The notes under the pieces were generated by a model. That model saw only the letters and a program-made list of their open reading frames with translations. It was not told the DNA's origin and did not search any database. From positions 271,138 to 335,137 of the forward strand of contig NZ_JALIQS010000006.1 in NCBI RefSeq assembly GCF_024704725.1: DNA of 64,000 bases. The letters are read 5' to 3'. The translations under genes were made by a program, and so were the position numbers. The stretch comes from Shinella sp. CPCC 101442. Lineage in GTDB: Bacteria; Pseudomonadota; Alphaproteobacteria; Rhizobiales; Rhizobiaceae. Positions 1 to 9,800 of the stretch are shown here, in pieces; the stretch's first letter is position 1, and each line of letters opens with the position of its first letter.

Positions 1-299
1 TGCTCAATGGCGTCGCCCTCGCCTCGACGTCCGACAATATGGTCGGCCGCGACGAAGGCTGGGAGGTGGTGCTCGCCGGAGACGTCTTTTACGACCGCGG
101 CTTTGCCGACGTCCTCATTCCGTGGTTCTCGATGCTGGCGGCGCGGGGCGCGACGGTGCTCGTCGGCGATCCCGGCCGCGCCTATTGCCCGCGCGAGCGC
201 ATGGAGGCGCTGGCGACCTATACGGTTCCGGTGACGCGGGCGCTTGAGGACAGCGAGGTCAAGAAGACCACGGTGTGGCGCTTCAATAGCTCGGCCTGA
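1..299 (+). CDS. METTL20-like protein-lysine methyltransferase (C-terminal part)
   Basis: Only the last 98 or so codons lie in the window; the reading frame enters open from the left edge. The fragment carries LAGDVFYDRGFADVLIPWF, which contains the D-x-F-Y-D motif typical of the METTL20/ETFBKMT group of class I SAM-dependent methyltransferases. The human enzyme and its Agrobacterium homologue methylate lysines of the electron-transfer flavoprotein beta subunit. Later landmarks (a hydrophobic strand followed by VGDPGR and a WRF-containing last strand) fit the end of a Rossmann-type methyltransferase. The SAM-binding half is outside the window and cannot be checked. The presumed substrate gene etfB starts near the right edge. 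A generic methyltransferase is the alternative. The stop overlaps the convergent next gene by 17 bases. Confidence 0.7.
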   Translation, partial: LNGVALASTSDNMVGRDEGWEVVLAGDVFYDRGFADVLIPWFSMLAARGATVLVGDPGRAYCPRERMEALATYTVPVTRALEDSEVKKTTVWRFNSSA

Positions 300-741
300 C
301 GACGCAGACGCCCATTTCCCACGAGCAGCCATCCTGGCCCGGAACGACATGGATGACTTTCGGCCCGCCGCGGCTGAAGCGCGGTGCGTCGATCACTTCG
401 GCATAATCGTCATTGCCGTCGATATAGAAGTAGGTGCCGTTGCCGCGGTCGCGATACGCGGTGATCGCCCCGCCATAAAAATTGCCGTCCCGCCAGCCGC
501 GATGCTCACGGCGACGTTCGGCATAACGCGAGCCGCGGTCTTCGCGGTCGCGGTGCCGCCAGGACTCACGGTGATGGCGGTCCCTGTCGCGCCGCGTGAT
601 GGAGCCGCCGTCGATGTTCGGCTGAGACCAGCCGAAGCCGTCCTTGTTGCCGCCGGCCTGGGCGGCCGTCATGCCGCTGGTGGCGAGTGCGATTGCAAGT
701 CCTAGAACTTTGGTCGCATGGCACGCTGAAAACAGAGTCAT
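283..741 (-). CDS. Small secreted basic protein of unknown function
   Basis: 152 codons. The first ~29 residues look like a Sec signal peptide: a short start, a hydrophobic LGLAIALATSGMTAA core, then AQA before the mature GGNKDGFG. The middle (about residues 48-85) is very rich in Arg, His, Asp and Glu, and the last third alternates Gly and aromatic residues (FYGGAITAYRD, GTYFYIDG). Two or three cysteines near the C-terminus (CSWEMGVC) could form a periplasmic disulfide. I recognise no named family; proteins of this kind are common in rhizobia. It is transcribed leftwards and its 3' end overlaps the convergent methyltransferase gene. A CtrA-like motif lies 25 bases upstream of its start. Confidence 0.7.
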   Translation of the reverse strand: MTLFSACHATKVLGLAIALATSGMTAAQAGGNKDGFGWSQPNIDGGSITRRDRDRHHRESWRHRDREDRGSRYAERRREHRGWRDGNFYGGAITAYRDRGNGTYFYIDGNDDYAEVIDAPRFSRGGPKVIHVVPGQDGCSWEMGVCVVRPSY

Positions 742-1041
742 TCTGTCCTGCCTTCCGAATTACGCTTAACAAATCGTTAATGGCAGGATGAGGCAGGGAG
801 CAGCAAAAGTCACGGATTTCTCCGGGAATTTCGGCGATATCGTTAATGGGCGGAAAGCGTCTCGAAATGGCGCAAACGGCGATTGCCGTATAATCGATTA
901 AATTCATTTTGCAGTGCAATGAGGCTTGTGGTCCCGCCCTCTGGTGAGTAAACGTCGCAATCACTACATTGTGCACAACATACTGCAATTCCGGAGAAAA
1001 TTTGTCCAGTTTTTGGCTCTCCGGGATTCCGCGAGGTTCAG
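742..1041. other. Intergenic region upstream of sdhC and the secreted-protein gene
   Basis: 300 bases between divergent genes, more AT-rich than the surroundings. It should hold the sdh promoter. There is a perfect TATAAT at 889-894 but no convincing -35 box at 16-18 bases, so I do not call a promoter. A second TTAA half-site occurs at 843-846. I see no coding potential, no RNA gene and no strong hairpin here. Confidence 0.4.
766..780 (-). promoter_or_regulatory. CtrA-like binding site (TTAA-N7-TTAA)
   Basis: Exact TTAA, seven bases, TTAA, the core spacing of the alphaproteobacterial cell-cycle regulator CtrA. It lies 25-39 bases upstream of the start of the leftward secreted-protein gene, where it would overlap a promoter. 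One such motif can arise by chance, so this is only a candidate. Confidence 0.35.
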
Positions 1042-1434
1042 ATGGCGAATGTCACTCGAAGCCGGCCGCTCTCGCCGCATCTCCAGGTCTACAAACCGAT
1101 CCCGACGATGGTCATGTCCATCGTTCATCGCATAACCGGTGCCGCACTGTACTTCGGTACCGTGCTGGTCGCCTTCTGGCTGATCGCGGCTGCGTCCGGT
1201 GAAGCCTATTTCGAATGGGCCAACTGGCTCTTCGGCTCGCTGGTCGGCCGCCTCGTGCTGTTCGGCTACACCTGGGCGCTGATGCAGCACATGCTGGGCG
1301 GCCTTCGCCACTTCATGTGGGACATGGGCCACGGTTACGAGAAGAATTTTTCCACCAAACTCGCCATCGCAACCCCGGTCGTCTCCGTCGCCCTGACGGT
1401 GCTGATCTGGATCGTGGCCTACCTGGCCCGCTGA
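1042..1434 (+). CDS. sdhC: Succinate dehydrogenase cytochrome b556 subunit
   Basis: 130 residues, the normal size. SdhC and SdhD together anchor succinate dehydrogenase (complex II) in the inner membrane, bind heme b and form the ubiquinone site. Family marks are [12 protein letters not shown] at residues 8-19, the quinone-site HRITG at 29-33, and [12 protein letters not shown] at 83-94 with the probable heme ligand His83. Three membrane segments are visible at about 32-52, 63-84 and 108-128. It is the first gene of sdhCDAB; sdhD follows after 10 bases, so the genes are surely cotranscribed. Confidence 0.97.
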   Translation: MANVTRSRPLSPHLQVYKPIPTMVMSIVHRITGAALYFGTVLVAFWLIAAASGEAYFEWANWLFGSLVGRLVLFGYTWALMQHMLGGLRHFMWDMGHGYEKNFSTKLAIATPVVSVALTVLIWIVAYLAR

Positions 1435-1444
1435 GGAGAGCCCC

Positions 1445-1825
1445 ATGGACATGCGCACGCCCCTCGGCAAGGTTCGCGGCCTCGGCTCGGCAAAGGACGG
1501 CACGGAGCATTTCTGGCGCCAGCGCCTGACGGCCGTCGCCAACGTTCCGCTCATCCTGTTCTTCATCGGTTTCCTGATCTGCTACAACGGCGCGTCCTAC
1601 GCCGAAGTCACCGCAGCGCTCTCGAACCCGATCGTCGCCGTCCTCATGGGCCTCGTCGTCGTCTCCGGCCTCATCCACATGAAGCTCGGCATGCAGGTCA
1701 TCATCGAGGACTACGTGCATGCGGAGGGCATCAAGATCGGCCTTCTCATGCTCAACACCTTCTTCGCGATTCTCGTCGGCGGGCTCTGTCTTTTCGCCGT
1801 CCTCAAAATCGCTTTCGCAGGATAA
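1445..1825 (+). CDS. sdhD: Succinate dehydrogenase hydrophobic membrane anchor subunit
   Basis: 126 residues with three membrane spans (about 32-48, 62-80 and 99-121). [12 protein letters not shown] at 22-33 is the conserved N-terminal SdhD motif; His78 in HMKLGMQ is the probable second heme ligand, and Asp89-Tyr90 correspond to the quinone-site DY pair. It sits between sdhC (10 bases upstream) and sdhA (6 bases downstream), in the standard alphaproteobacterial order C-D-A-B. The ATG follows a GAGGAGAG ribosome-binding site. Confidence 0.96.
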   Translation: MDMRTPLGKVRGLGSAKDGTEHFWRQRLTAVANVPLILFFIGFLICYNGASYAEVTAALSNPIVAVLMGLVVVSGLIHMKLGMQVIIEDYVHAEGIKIGLLMLNTFFAILVGGLCLFAVLKIAFAG

Positions 1826-1831
1826 TCCATC

Positions 1832-3673
1832 ATGGCAGCGATCTCCTCCCCGGCGGCCAACGGCAAGGCCTATAACTATGTGGACCACTCCTTCGACGTG
1901 ATCGTCGTCGGCGCCGGCGGTGCGGGTCTGCGCGCCACGCTCGGCATGGCCGAGCAGGGCCTCAAGACCGCCTGCATCACCAAGGTTTTCCCGACGCGTT
2001 CGCACACCGTCGCCGCCCAGGGCGGCATTGCGGCCTCGCTGCAGAACATGACGCCGGATAGTTGGCAGTGGCACCTTTACGACACCGTCAAGGGCTCCGA
2101 CTGGCTCGGCGACGTCGATGCCATGCAGTATCTCGCCATGGAAGCGCCGAAGGCGGTCTATGAGCTGGAGCATTACGGCGTGCCCTTCTCGCGCAATGCG
2201 GAAGGCAAGATCTACCAGCGGCCGTTCGGCGGCCACATGCAGAACTACGGCGAAGGCCCGCCGGTGCAGCGCACCTGTGCCGCCGCCGACCGGACCGGCC
2301 ACGCCATCCTGCACACGCTCTACGGCCAGTCGCTCAAGCACAATGCGGAATTCTTCATCGAGTATTTCGCGCTCGACCTGATCATGGCCCCCGATGGCCG
2401 TTGCACCGGCGTCGTCGCCTGGAACCTCGATGACGGCACGATCCATCGCTTCGCCGCCAAGATGGTGGTGCTGGCGACCGGCGGCTACGGCCGCGCCTAC
2501 TTCTCCGCTACCTCGGCGCATACCTGCACGGGCGATGGCGGCGGCATGATCGCGCGTGCCGGCCTGCCGCTGCAGGACATGGAATTCGTGCAGTTCCACC
2601 CGACCGGCATCTATGGCGCCGGCTGCCTCATCACCGAGGGTGCGCGCGGCGAAGGCGGCTATCTCGTCAACTCGGAAGGCGAGCGCTTCATGGAGCGTTA
2701 TGCCCCGTCGGCGAAGGACCTGGCGTCGCGCGACGTCGTCTCGCGCTGCATGACGATGGAAATCCGTGAAGGCCGTGGCGTCGGCAAGAACAAGGACCAC
2801 ATCTACCTGCATCTCGACCATCTCGACCCCGCCGTTCTGCACGAGCGCCTGCCGGGCATTTCCGAGAGCGCAAAAATCTTCGCCGGCGTCGACGTGACGC
2901 GCGAACCGATCCCGGTCCTGCCGACCGTGCACTACAATATGGGCGGCGTGCCGACCAACTATTGGGGTGAAGTGCTGAACGCCAACAGCGAGAACCCGGA
3001 ACGCATCGCGCCCGGCCTGATGGCTGTCGGCGAAGCCGGCTGTGCCTCGGTGCACGGCGCCAACCGTCTCGGCTCGAACTCGCTGATCGACCTTGTGGTG
3101 TTCGGCCGCGCCGCCGCCATCCGCGCCGGCCAGGTGATCGACCGCGTCGGCGCCGTGCCGGCACTCGACATTGCCGCCTGCGACAAGATCATGGACCGCT
3201 TCGATCGCCTCAGGAACGCCAATGGCGGCACGCCGACGGCGATCCTGCGCGACAAGATGCAGCGCACGATGCAGGACGACGCGGCGGTGTTCCGCACGCA
3301 GGAATCGCTCGAAAGCGGCTGCAAGCGCATGACGGCGATCTGGAAGGAGCTGCCGGATATCAAGGTCACCGACCGTTCGATGATCTGGAACTCCGACCTC
3401 GTCGAGACACTGGAGCTGGAAAACCTGATGGCAAACGCCATCACCACGGTCTACGGTGCCGAAGCGCGCAAGGAGAGCCGCGGCTCGCATGCCCGCGAAG
3501 ACTATGTCGACGGCCCCTTCGCCGGCCGCGACGACGTCAACTGGCGCAAGCACACTTTGTCCTGGGTAAACGAGGCGGGCGACGTGTCGCTCGACTATCG
3601 CCCGGTGCACACCGACCTCATCGCGGACGGGATCGATCCCCAAAAGATCGCGCCCAAAGCCCGCGTGTATTGA
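1832..3673 (+). CDS. sdhA: Succinate dehydrogenase flavoprotein subunit
   Basis: 613 residues, full length. It oxidises succinate to fumarate and passes electrons through covalently bound FAD to the iron-sulfur subunit. Visible are the FAD dinucleotide-binding GAGGAG at 27-32, the flavinylation motif [10 protein letters not shown] with His58 as the expected FAD attachment residue, the substrate-site [11 protein letters not shown] segment, [14 protein letters not shown] in the FAD-binding core, and the usual C-terminal domain ending in PKARVY. It lies 6 bases after sdhD and 18 bases before sdhB. No anomalies were seen. Confidence 0.99.
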   Translation: MAAISSPAANGKAYNYVDHSFDVIVVGAGGAGLRATLGMAEQGLKTACITKVFPTRSHTVAAQGGIAASLQNMTPDSWQWHLYDTVKGSDWLGDVDAMQYLAMEAPKAVYELEHYGVPFSRNAEGKIYQRPFGGHMQNYGEGPPVQRTCAAADRTGHAILHTLYGQSLKHNAEFFIEYFALDLIMAPDGRCTGVVAWNLDDGTIHRFAAKMVVLATGGYGRAYFSATSAHTCTGDGGGMIARAGLPLQDMEFVQFHPTGIYGAGCLITEGARGEGGYLVNSEGERFMERYAPSAKDLASRDVVSRCMTMEIREGRGVGKNKDHIYLHLDHLDPAVLHERLPGISESAKIFAGVDVTREPIPVLPTVHYNMGGVPTNYWGEVLNANSENPERIAPGLMAVGEAGCASVHGANRLGSNSLIDLVVFGRAAAIRAGQVIDRVGAVPALDIAACDKIMDRFDRLRNANGGTPTAILRDKMQRTMQDDAAVFRTQESLESGCKRMTAIWKELPDIKVTDRSMIWNSDLVETLELENLMANAITTVYGAEARKESRGSHAREDYVDGPFAGRDDVNWRKHTLSWVNEAGDVSLDYRPVHTDLIADGIDPQKIAPKARVY

Positions 3674-3691
3674 TCCCGAGGAGAACAGGAC

Positions 3692-4471
3692 ATGGTTGAA
3701 CTCGCTCTCCCGAAAAACTCGCAGATGACCGAAGGCAAGGTCTGGCCGAAGCCGGCCGGTGCCACGAACACCCGCGAGTTCCGCATCTACCGCTGGAACC
3801 CGGACGACGGGAAGAACCCGTCGATCGACACCTTCACCATCGACGTCGACGATTGCGGCCCGATGGTGCTGGATGCGCTGCTCTACATCAAGAACAAGAT
3901 CGACCCGACGCTGACGCTGCGCCGCTCCTGCCGTGAAGGCATCTGCGGCTCCTGCGCCATGAACATCGACGGCACCAACACGCTCGCCTGCACCAAGGGC
4001 ATGGACGAGGTGAAGGGTACGGTAAAGGTCTATCCGCTGCCGCATATGCCTGTCGTGAAGGATCTTATTCCAGACCTCACCAACTTCTACGCCCAGCACC
4101 GTTCGATCGAGCCGTGGCTCAAGACCGTGTCGCCGACGCCGGCCAAGGAATGGAAGCAGAGCCACGACGATCGCCAGAAGCTCGACGGCCTCTACGAGTG
4201 CATTCTGTGCGCCTGCTGCTCGACCTCCTGTCCGAGCTATTGGTGGAACGGCGACCGCTATCTTGGCCCGGCCGTCCTCCTCCAGGCCTATCGCTGGCTG
4301 ATCGACAGCCGCGACGAAGCCACGGGCGAGCGCCTCGACAATTTGGAAGATCCCTTCCGCCTCTACCGCTGCCACACCATCATGAACTGCGCCCAGGCCT
4401 GCCCGAAGGGGCTGAACCCGGCCAAGGCCATCGGCGAAATCAAGAAGATGATGGTCGAGCGCCGTCTCTGA
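3692..4471 (+). CDS. sdhB: Succinate dehydrogenase iron-sulfur subunit
   Basis: 259 residues. It carries electrons from SdhA to the quinone site through three clusters. The [2Fe-2S] ligands are Cys80, Cys85, Cys88 and Cys100 ([10 protein letters not shown]). The [4Fe-4S] and [3Fe-4S] ligands come from [11 protein letters not shown] (170-180) and [14 protein letters not shown] (227-240). The start ATG follows GAGGAGAACAGG. It is the last gene of the sdh operon; a candidate terminator begins about 30 bases after the stop. Confidence 0.99.
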   Translation: MVELALPKNSQMTEGKVWPKPAGATNTREFRIYRWNPDDGKNPSIDTFTIDVDDCGPMVLDALLYIKNKIDPTLTLRRSCREGICGSCAMNIDGTNTLACTKGMDEVKGTVKVYPLPHMPVVKDLIPDLTNFYAQHRSIEPWLKTVSPTPAKEWKQSHDDRQKLDGLYECILCACCSTSCPSYWWNGDRYLGPAVLLQAYRWLIDSRDEATGERLDNLEDPFRLYRCHTIMNCAQACPKGLNPAKAIGEIKKMMVERRL

Positions 4472-4502
4472 CCTACATATTCGGCATTCACGAAACGTGA
4501 GA

Positions 4503-4530
4503 AGGCGGCTCGAACAATCGGGCCGTTTCG
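4503..4530 (+). terminator. Candidate terminator of the sdh operon
   Basis: An 8-base stem (CGGCTCGA with TCGGGCCG, one G-U pair, loop ACAA) extended by A-U and G-U pairs, then TTTCGTCTTG. The T-run is short, so efficiency is uncertain. A separate palindrome TCACG-AAA-CGTGA lies just upstream at 4488-4500. Confidence 0.45.
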
Positions 4531-4614
4531 TCTTGATTCGTGTGGGCGATTCACGTTAATTCGGCGAGAAATGCTGCAGGGCAGCAGTATCGGGCAGATA
4601 TTGGGAGTTTCGAC

Positions 4615-5157
4615 ATGCGGATTGTACATGTAGCAGGCGGACTGATGATGGCGCTTGCTCTGGCGGGTTGCCAGCGGACCTCGTCGATGGACAGCGTCAA
4701 TACGCAGCAGAACATCCAGCCGCTGGAAGCGCAGCCGATCGGTACTGTTTCTTCGAGTCAGCTGCCTGATCCGACGACCGATACCTCCGGCCAGTTCCCC
4801 GAAAAGCCGACGACCGACACGGCGATGGCGACGGGCACTGGTGTTGCCGGTGATGCGGCCGCTTCGGCAGCGGGTCTCGAGGTCAAGAAGGAAGCCATGG
4901 TCGGCAACTGGCGTGTCGCGAGCGGCCCGTCCTCCTGCGACATGTTCCTGACGCTGACCAATCTCGGTGGCGGTTCGCGTGGCGGTACGCGCGGTTGCGC
5001 GGGCGAGCTGACGGCGATGGGCTCCTGGGAAGTGGCGGGCAAGCAGGTCGTGCTGAAGGACCGCAACGGCAGCCCGATCGCGCGTCTTTACAAGACGGCC
5101 GATTCCCAGTTCAACGGTACGACCAATTCGGGTCAGCCCGTCAGCCTCTCGCGTTGA
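4615..5157 (+). CDS. Omp19-like outer-membrane lipoprotein, AprI/Inh protease-inhibitor family
   Basis: 180 residues from the ATG at 4615, chosen because it begins a lipoprotein signal: a hydrophobic stretch to LALAGC, with Cys19 as the lipidated residue. A Ser/Thr/Pro/Ala-rich linker runs to about residue 95. The C-terminal ~80 residues form an Inh-type beta-barrel domain with two cysteines (SSCDMFL and TRGCAGEL) and the end SGQPVSLSR. Layout and C-terminus closely follow Brucella Omp19, a surface lipoprotein that inhibits proteases. A GTG-started extension from 4540 would destroy the signal peptide and is rejected. It is probably its own transcription unit, or shared with zapE 35 bases downstream. 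Confidence 0.85.
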   Translation: MRIVHVAGGLMMALALAGCQRTSSMDSVNTQQNIQPLEAQPIGTVSSSQLPDPTTDTSGQFPEKPTTDTAMATGTGVAGDAAASAAGLEVKKEAMVGNWRVASGPSSCDMFLTLTNLGGGSRGGTRGCAGELTAMGSWEVAGKQVVLKDRNGSPIARLYKTADSQFNGTTNSGQPVSLSR

Positions 5158-5192
5158 TCCGCATTTTCATACGACACGGATAAAAGCCGTCC

Positions 5193-6386
5193 ATGGGCAA
5201 GAACTGGGACAGCGGGTCGACGCATCCGGACAAGGGCGTCTCGGATAGGCTGCAGGCCCTTGTCGCCAGTGGAGACTTGACGCCGGACCTGGCGCAGAAG
5301 GCGATGGCGGCGCGTTTCGACCGTCTGCTCGTCGATCTTCATGCCCAGCGCCCGGCGCGCAAATCAAGCGCGCTCGGCTGGCTCTTCGCCTCCCGCAAGC
5401 CCGAAAGCGTCAGCGCCCCGAAGGGTCTCTATCTCTATGGCGGCGTCGGGCGCGGCAAGACCATGCTCATGGACATGTTCTTCGAGCAGGCGCGGGTGAA
5501 GCGCAAGCGGCGGGCGCATTTCCATGAATTCATGGCCGATGTGCATGACCGCATCCACAAGCATCGCCAAAGGCTGAAGGCCGGTGAGACCAAGCAGGCA
5601 GATCCCGTGCCGCCGGTCGCCGAAAGCCTTGTCGAGGAGGCGCGGCTCCTCTGCTTCGACGAGTTTTCCGTAACCGATATCGCCGATGCGATGATCCTGT
5701 CGCGCCTCTTCGGCGAGCTTTTCCAGCGCGGCTGCATCCTTGTCGCGACATCGAATGTCGAGCCCGACAACCTCTACAGGGACGGGCTCAACCGCGGCCT
5801 CTTCCTGCCCTTCGTCGACCTGCTCAAGAAGTATGTCGAGATCGTGCCGCTGGATTCCTTGACGGACTATCGCATGGAAAAGGACAGCGGCCTGCCGGTC
5901 TTCCGCCATCCACTGGGCGATGAGGCCGACATGGCCATGAATGCCGCTTGGCTGCGCGAGACTTCGGGCATGGCCGCCGCTCCGGCAACCATTTCTTTCC
6001 GGGGGCGCACCATTGCCGTGCCGCGGGCGGCGGGACGCATCGCGCGCTTTTCCTTCACGGATCTCTGCGAAAAGCCGCTCGGCGCGGCCGACTATCTCGA
6101 AATCCTGGCGCATTACGACACGTTGTTCGTCGACCATGTTCCCTTGCTCGGGGCGGAGAAACGCAACGAGACGAAGCGCTTCATCAATCTCGTCGACACG
6201 ATTTACGACCATCGCGCGCGGCTTTTCGCATCGGCTGCGGCAGCGCCCGAAAACCTGCTCGTCACGCGCAAGGGCACCGAAGGCTTCGAATTCGATCGGA
6301 CAGTGTCGCGCCTCATCGAGATCCGCAGCACGGAATATCTGGCGGACCACAAGGCCCGTTACAGCAAAGACGTGACGGAAGCATGA
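5193..6386 (+). CDS. zapE: ZapE/AFG1-family cell-division ATPase
   Basis: 397 residues. ZapE is an AAA+-like ATPase that acts on the Z ring during division; mitochondrial AFG1/LACE1 is the eukaryotic relative. The Walker A motif is GGVGRGKT at 83-90, and the Walker B region is LLCFDEFSVTDIADAM near residue 150. Conserved TSNVEPDNLY, and NETKRFINLVDTIYD near the C-terminus, are also present. It lies between the Omp19-like gene and mdh, the usual rhizobial position. Start ATG at 5193; the preceding ribosome-binding site is weak. A palindrome with a T-run follows the stop. Confidence 0.95.
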   Translation: MGKNWDSGSTHPDKGVSDRLQALVASGDLTPDLAQKAMAARFDRLLVDLHAQRPARKSSALGWLFASRKPESVSAPKGLYLYGGVGRGKTMLMDMFFEQARVKRKRRAHFHEFMADVHDRIHKHRQRLKAGETKQADPVPPVAESLVEEARLLCFDEFSVTDIADAMILSRLFGELFQRGCILVATSNVEPDNLYRDGLNRGLFLPFVDLLKKYVEIVPLDSLTDYRMEKDSGLPVFRHPLGDEADMAMNAAWLRETSGMAAAPATISFRGRTIAVPRAAGRIARFSFTDLCEKPLGAADYLEILAHYDTLFVDHVPLLGAEKRNETKRFINLVDTIYDHRARLFASAAAAPENLLVTRKGTEGFEFDRTVSRLIEIRSTEYLADHKARYSKDVTEA

Positions 6387-6394
6387 CGGATTTT

Positions 6395-6416
6395 CTTACG
6401 TTTACGTAAGATTTTT
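6395..6416. promoter_or_regulatory. ACGT palindrome upstream of mdh: operator or zapE terminator
   Basis: CTTACGTTTACGTAAG is a perfect palindrome at 6395-6410 followed by ATTTTTT. Read as RNA it is a 6-base stem with a TTTA loop and a U-run, which fits a weak terminator for zapE. Read as DNA it is an ACGTnnACGT operator 20 bases upstream of a candidate mdh promoter, and it resembles the palindrome at 63549 before etfB. Confidence 0.45.
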
Positions 6417-6429
6417 TGCATCTAACCGA

Positions 6430-6457
6430 TTGAAAAACTTCAGTCCAAAAGTATGTG
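6430..6457 (+). promoter_or_regulatory. Candidate sigma-70 promoter of mdh-suc
   Basis: TTGAAA at 6430-6435, 16-base spacer, TATGTG at 6452-6457, about 95 bases before the mdh start. A second candidate is TTGAAA at 6458 with TAAGCC at 6481 (17-base spacer). Neither is a consensus match at both boxes. Confidence 0.35.
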
Positions 6458-6461
6458 TTGA

Positions 6462-7514
<1,053 letters not shown>

Positions 7515-7539
7515 TCCGGTATCAGGATAGGATTCCCCT

Positions 7540-8733
<1,194 letters not shown>

Positions 8734-8750
8734 TTGAAGGACCTGACCTC

Positions 8751-9653
8751 ATGTCGATTCTCGTCAACAAGAACACCAAGGTCCTCGTTCAGGGCCTGAC
8801 CGGCAAGACCGGTACTTTCCACACCGAGCAGGCGCTCGCCTATTACGGCACGCAGATGGTCGGCGGCATCCATCCGAAGAAGGGCGGCGAAACCTGGAGC
8901 GGCTCGAAGGGCGAAAGCCTGCCGATCTTCGCCTCGGTTGCCGAAGCCAAGGAAAAGACCGGTGCGGACGCTTCCGTGATCTACGTTCCGCCGGCAGGTG
9001 CTGCGGACGCCATCATCGAGGCGATCGAAGCGGAAATCCCCTTCATCACCTGCATCACCGAAGGCATCCCGGTTGCCGACATGGTGCGCGTCAAGGCTCG
9101 CCTCGACCGCTCCTCCTCGCGCCTGCTCGGCCCGAACTGCCCGGGCATCCTGACGCCGGAAGAATGCAAGATCGGCATCATGCCGGGCTCGATCTTCCGC
9201 AAGGGTTCGGTCGGTATTGTTTCGCGCTCCGGCACGCTTACCTATGAAGCCGTCTTCCAGACCTCCAACGAAGGCCTCGGCCAGACGACGGCTGTCGGCA
9301 TCGGCGGCGACCCGGTCAAGGGCACCGAATTCATCGACGTGCTGGAGATGTTCCTGGCGGACGACGCCACGACCTCCATCATCATGATCGGCGAAATCGG
9401 CGGCTCGGCTGAAGAAGATGCGGCGCAGTTCCTCATCGACGAAGCCAAGAAGGGCCGCAAGAAGCCGATGGCCGGCTTCATCGCGGGCCGCACCGCACCG
9501 AAGGGCCGCACCATGGGCCACGCCGGCGCTGTCGTTTCCGGCGGCAAGGGCGACGCGGAATCCAAGATTTCCGCGATGGAAGCCGCGGGCATCCGCGTCT
9601 CGCCGTCGCCGGCACGCCTTGGCAAGACGCTGGTCGAAGTCCTGAAGGGCTGA
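8751..9653 (+). CDS. sucD: Succinyl-CoA synthetase (ADP-forming) alpha subunit
   Basis: 300 residues. The N-terminal CoA-binding Rossmann domain starts [18 protein letters not shown]. The ligase domain holds the phospho-histidine, His257, in [18 protein letters not shown] near 127-134 is another family mark. It forms the heterodimer or heterotetramer with SucC, and the stop is followed by a 147-base gap to sucA that contains a GC-rich hairpin. Confidence 0.99.
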   Translation: MSILVNKNTKVLVQGLTGKTGTFHTEQALAYYGTQMVGGIHPKKGGETWSGSKGESLPIFASVAEAKEKTGADASVIYVPPAGAADAIIEAIEAEIPFITCITEGIPVADMVRVKARLDRSSSRLLGPNCPGILTPEECKIGIMPGSIFRKGSVGIVSRSGTLTYEAVFQTSNEGLGQTTAVGIGGDPVKGTEFIDVLEMFLADDATTSIIMIGEIGGSAEEDAAQFLIDEAKKGRKKPMAGFIAGRTAPKGRTMGHAGAVVSGGKGDAESKISAMEAAGIRVSPSPARLGKTLVEVLKG

Positions 9654-9670
9654 GACATCAGAACTGGATG

Positions 9671-9691
9671 GGCCGGCTGAAAATGCCGGCC
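9671..9691 (+). other. GC-rich hairpin in the sucD-sucA gap
   Basis: GGCCGGC, loop TGAAAAT, GCCGGCC: a perfect 7-base stem 17 bases after sucD. No T-run follows, so it is not a classical intrinsic terminator. It may stabilise the upstream mdh-sucCD message or attenuate transcription into sucAB. Confidence 0.45.
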
Positions 9692-9800
9692 GGTCCGTCT
9701 CTTCCCGGCGCGGTGCGGACAGGCACGCGACGGGTGGCAAGCCGGGAAAGCCCGGTCAACACGATCGTTCGGGAGGCGGGTGCTACGCCCGCGAAACACC

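Noticed and set aside
1313..4375. Very long antisense open frame (about 1000 codons) across sdhD, sdhA and sdhB
   Set aside because: It is antisense to strongly conserved genes; in GC-rich DNA with biased third positions the opposite strand often stays open. Its translation has no recognisable domain.
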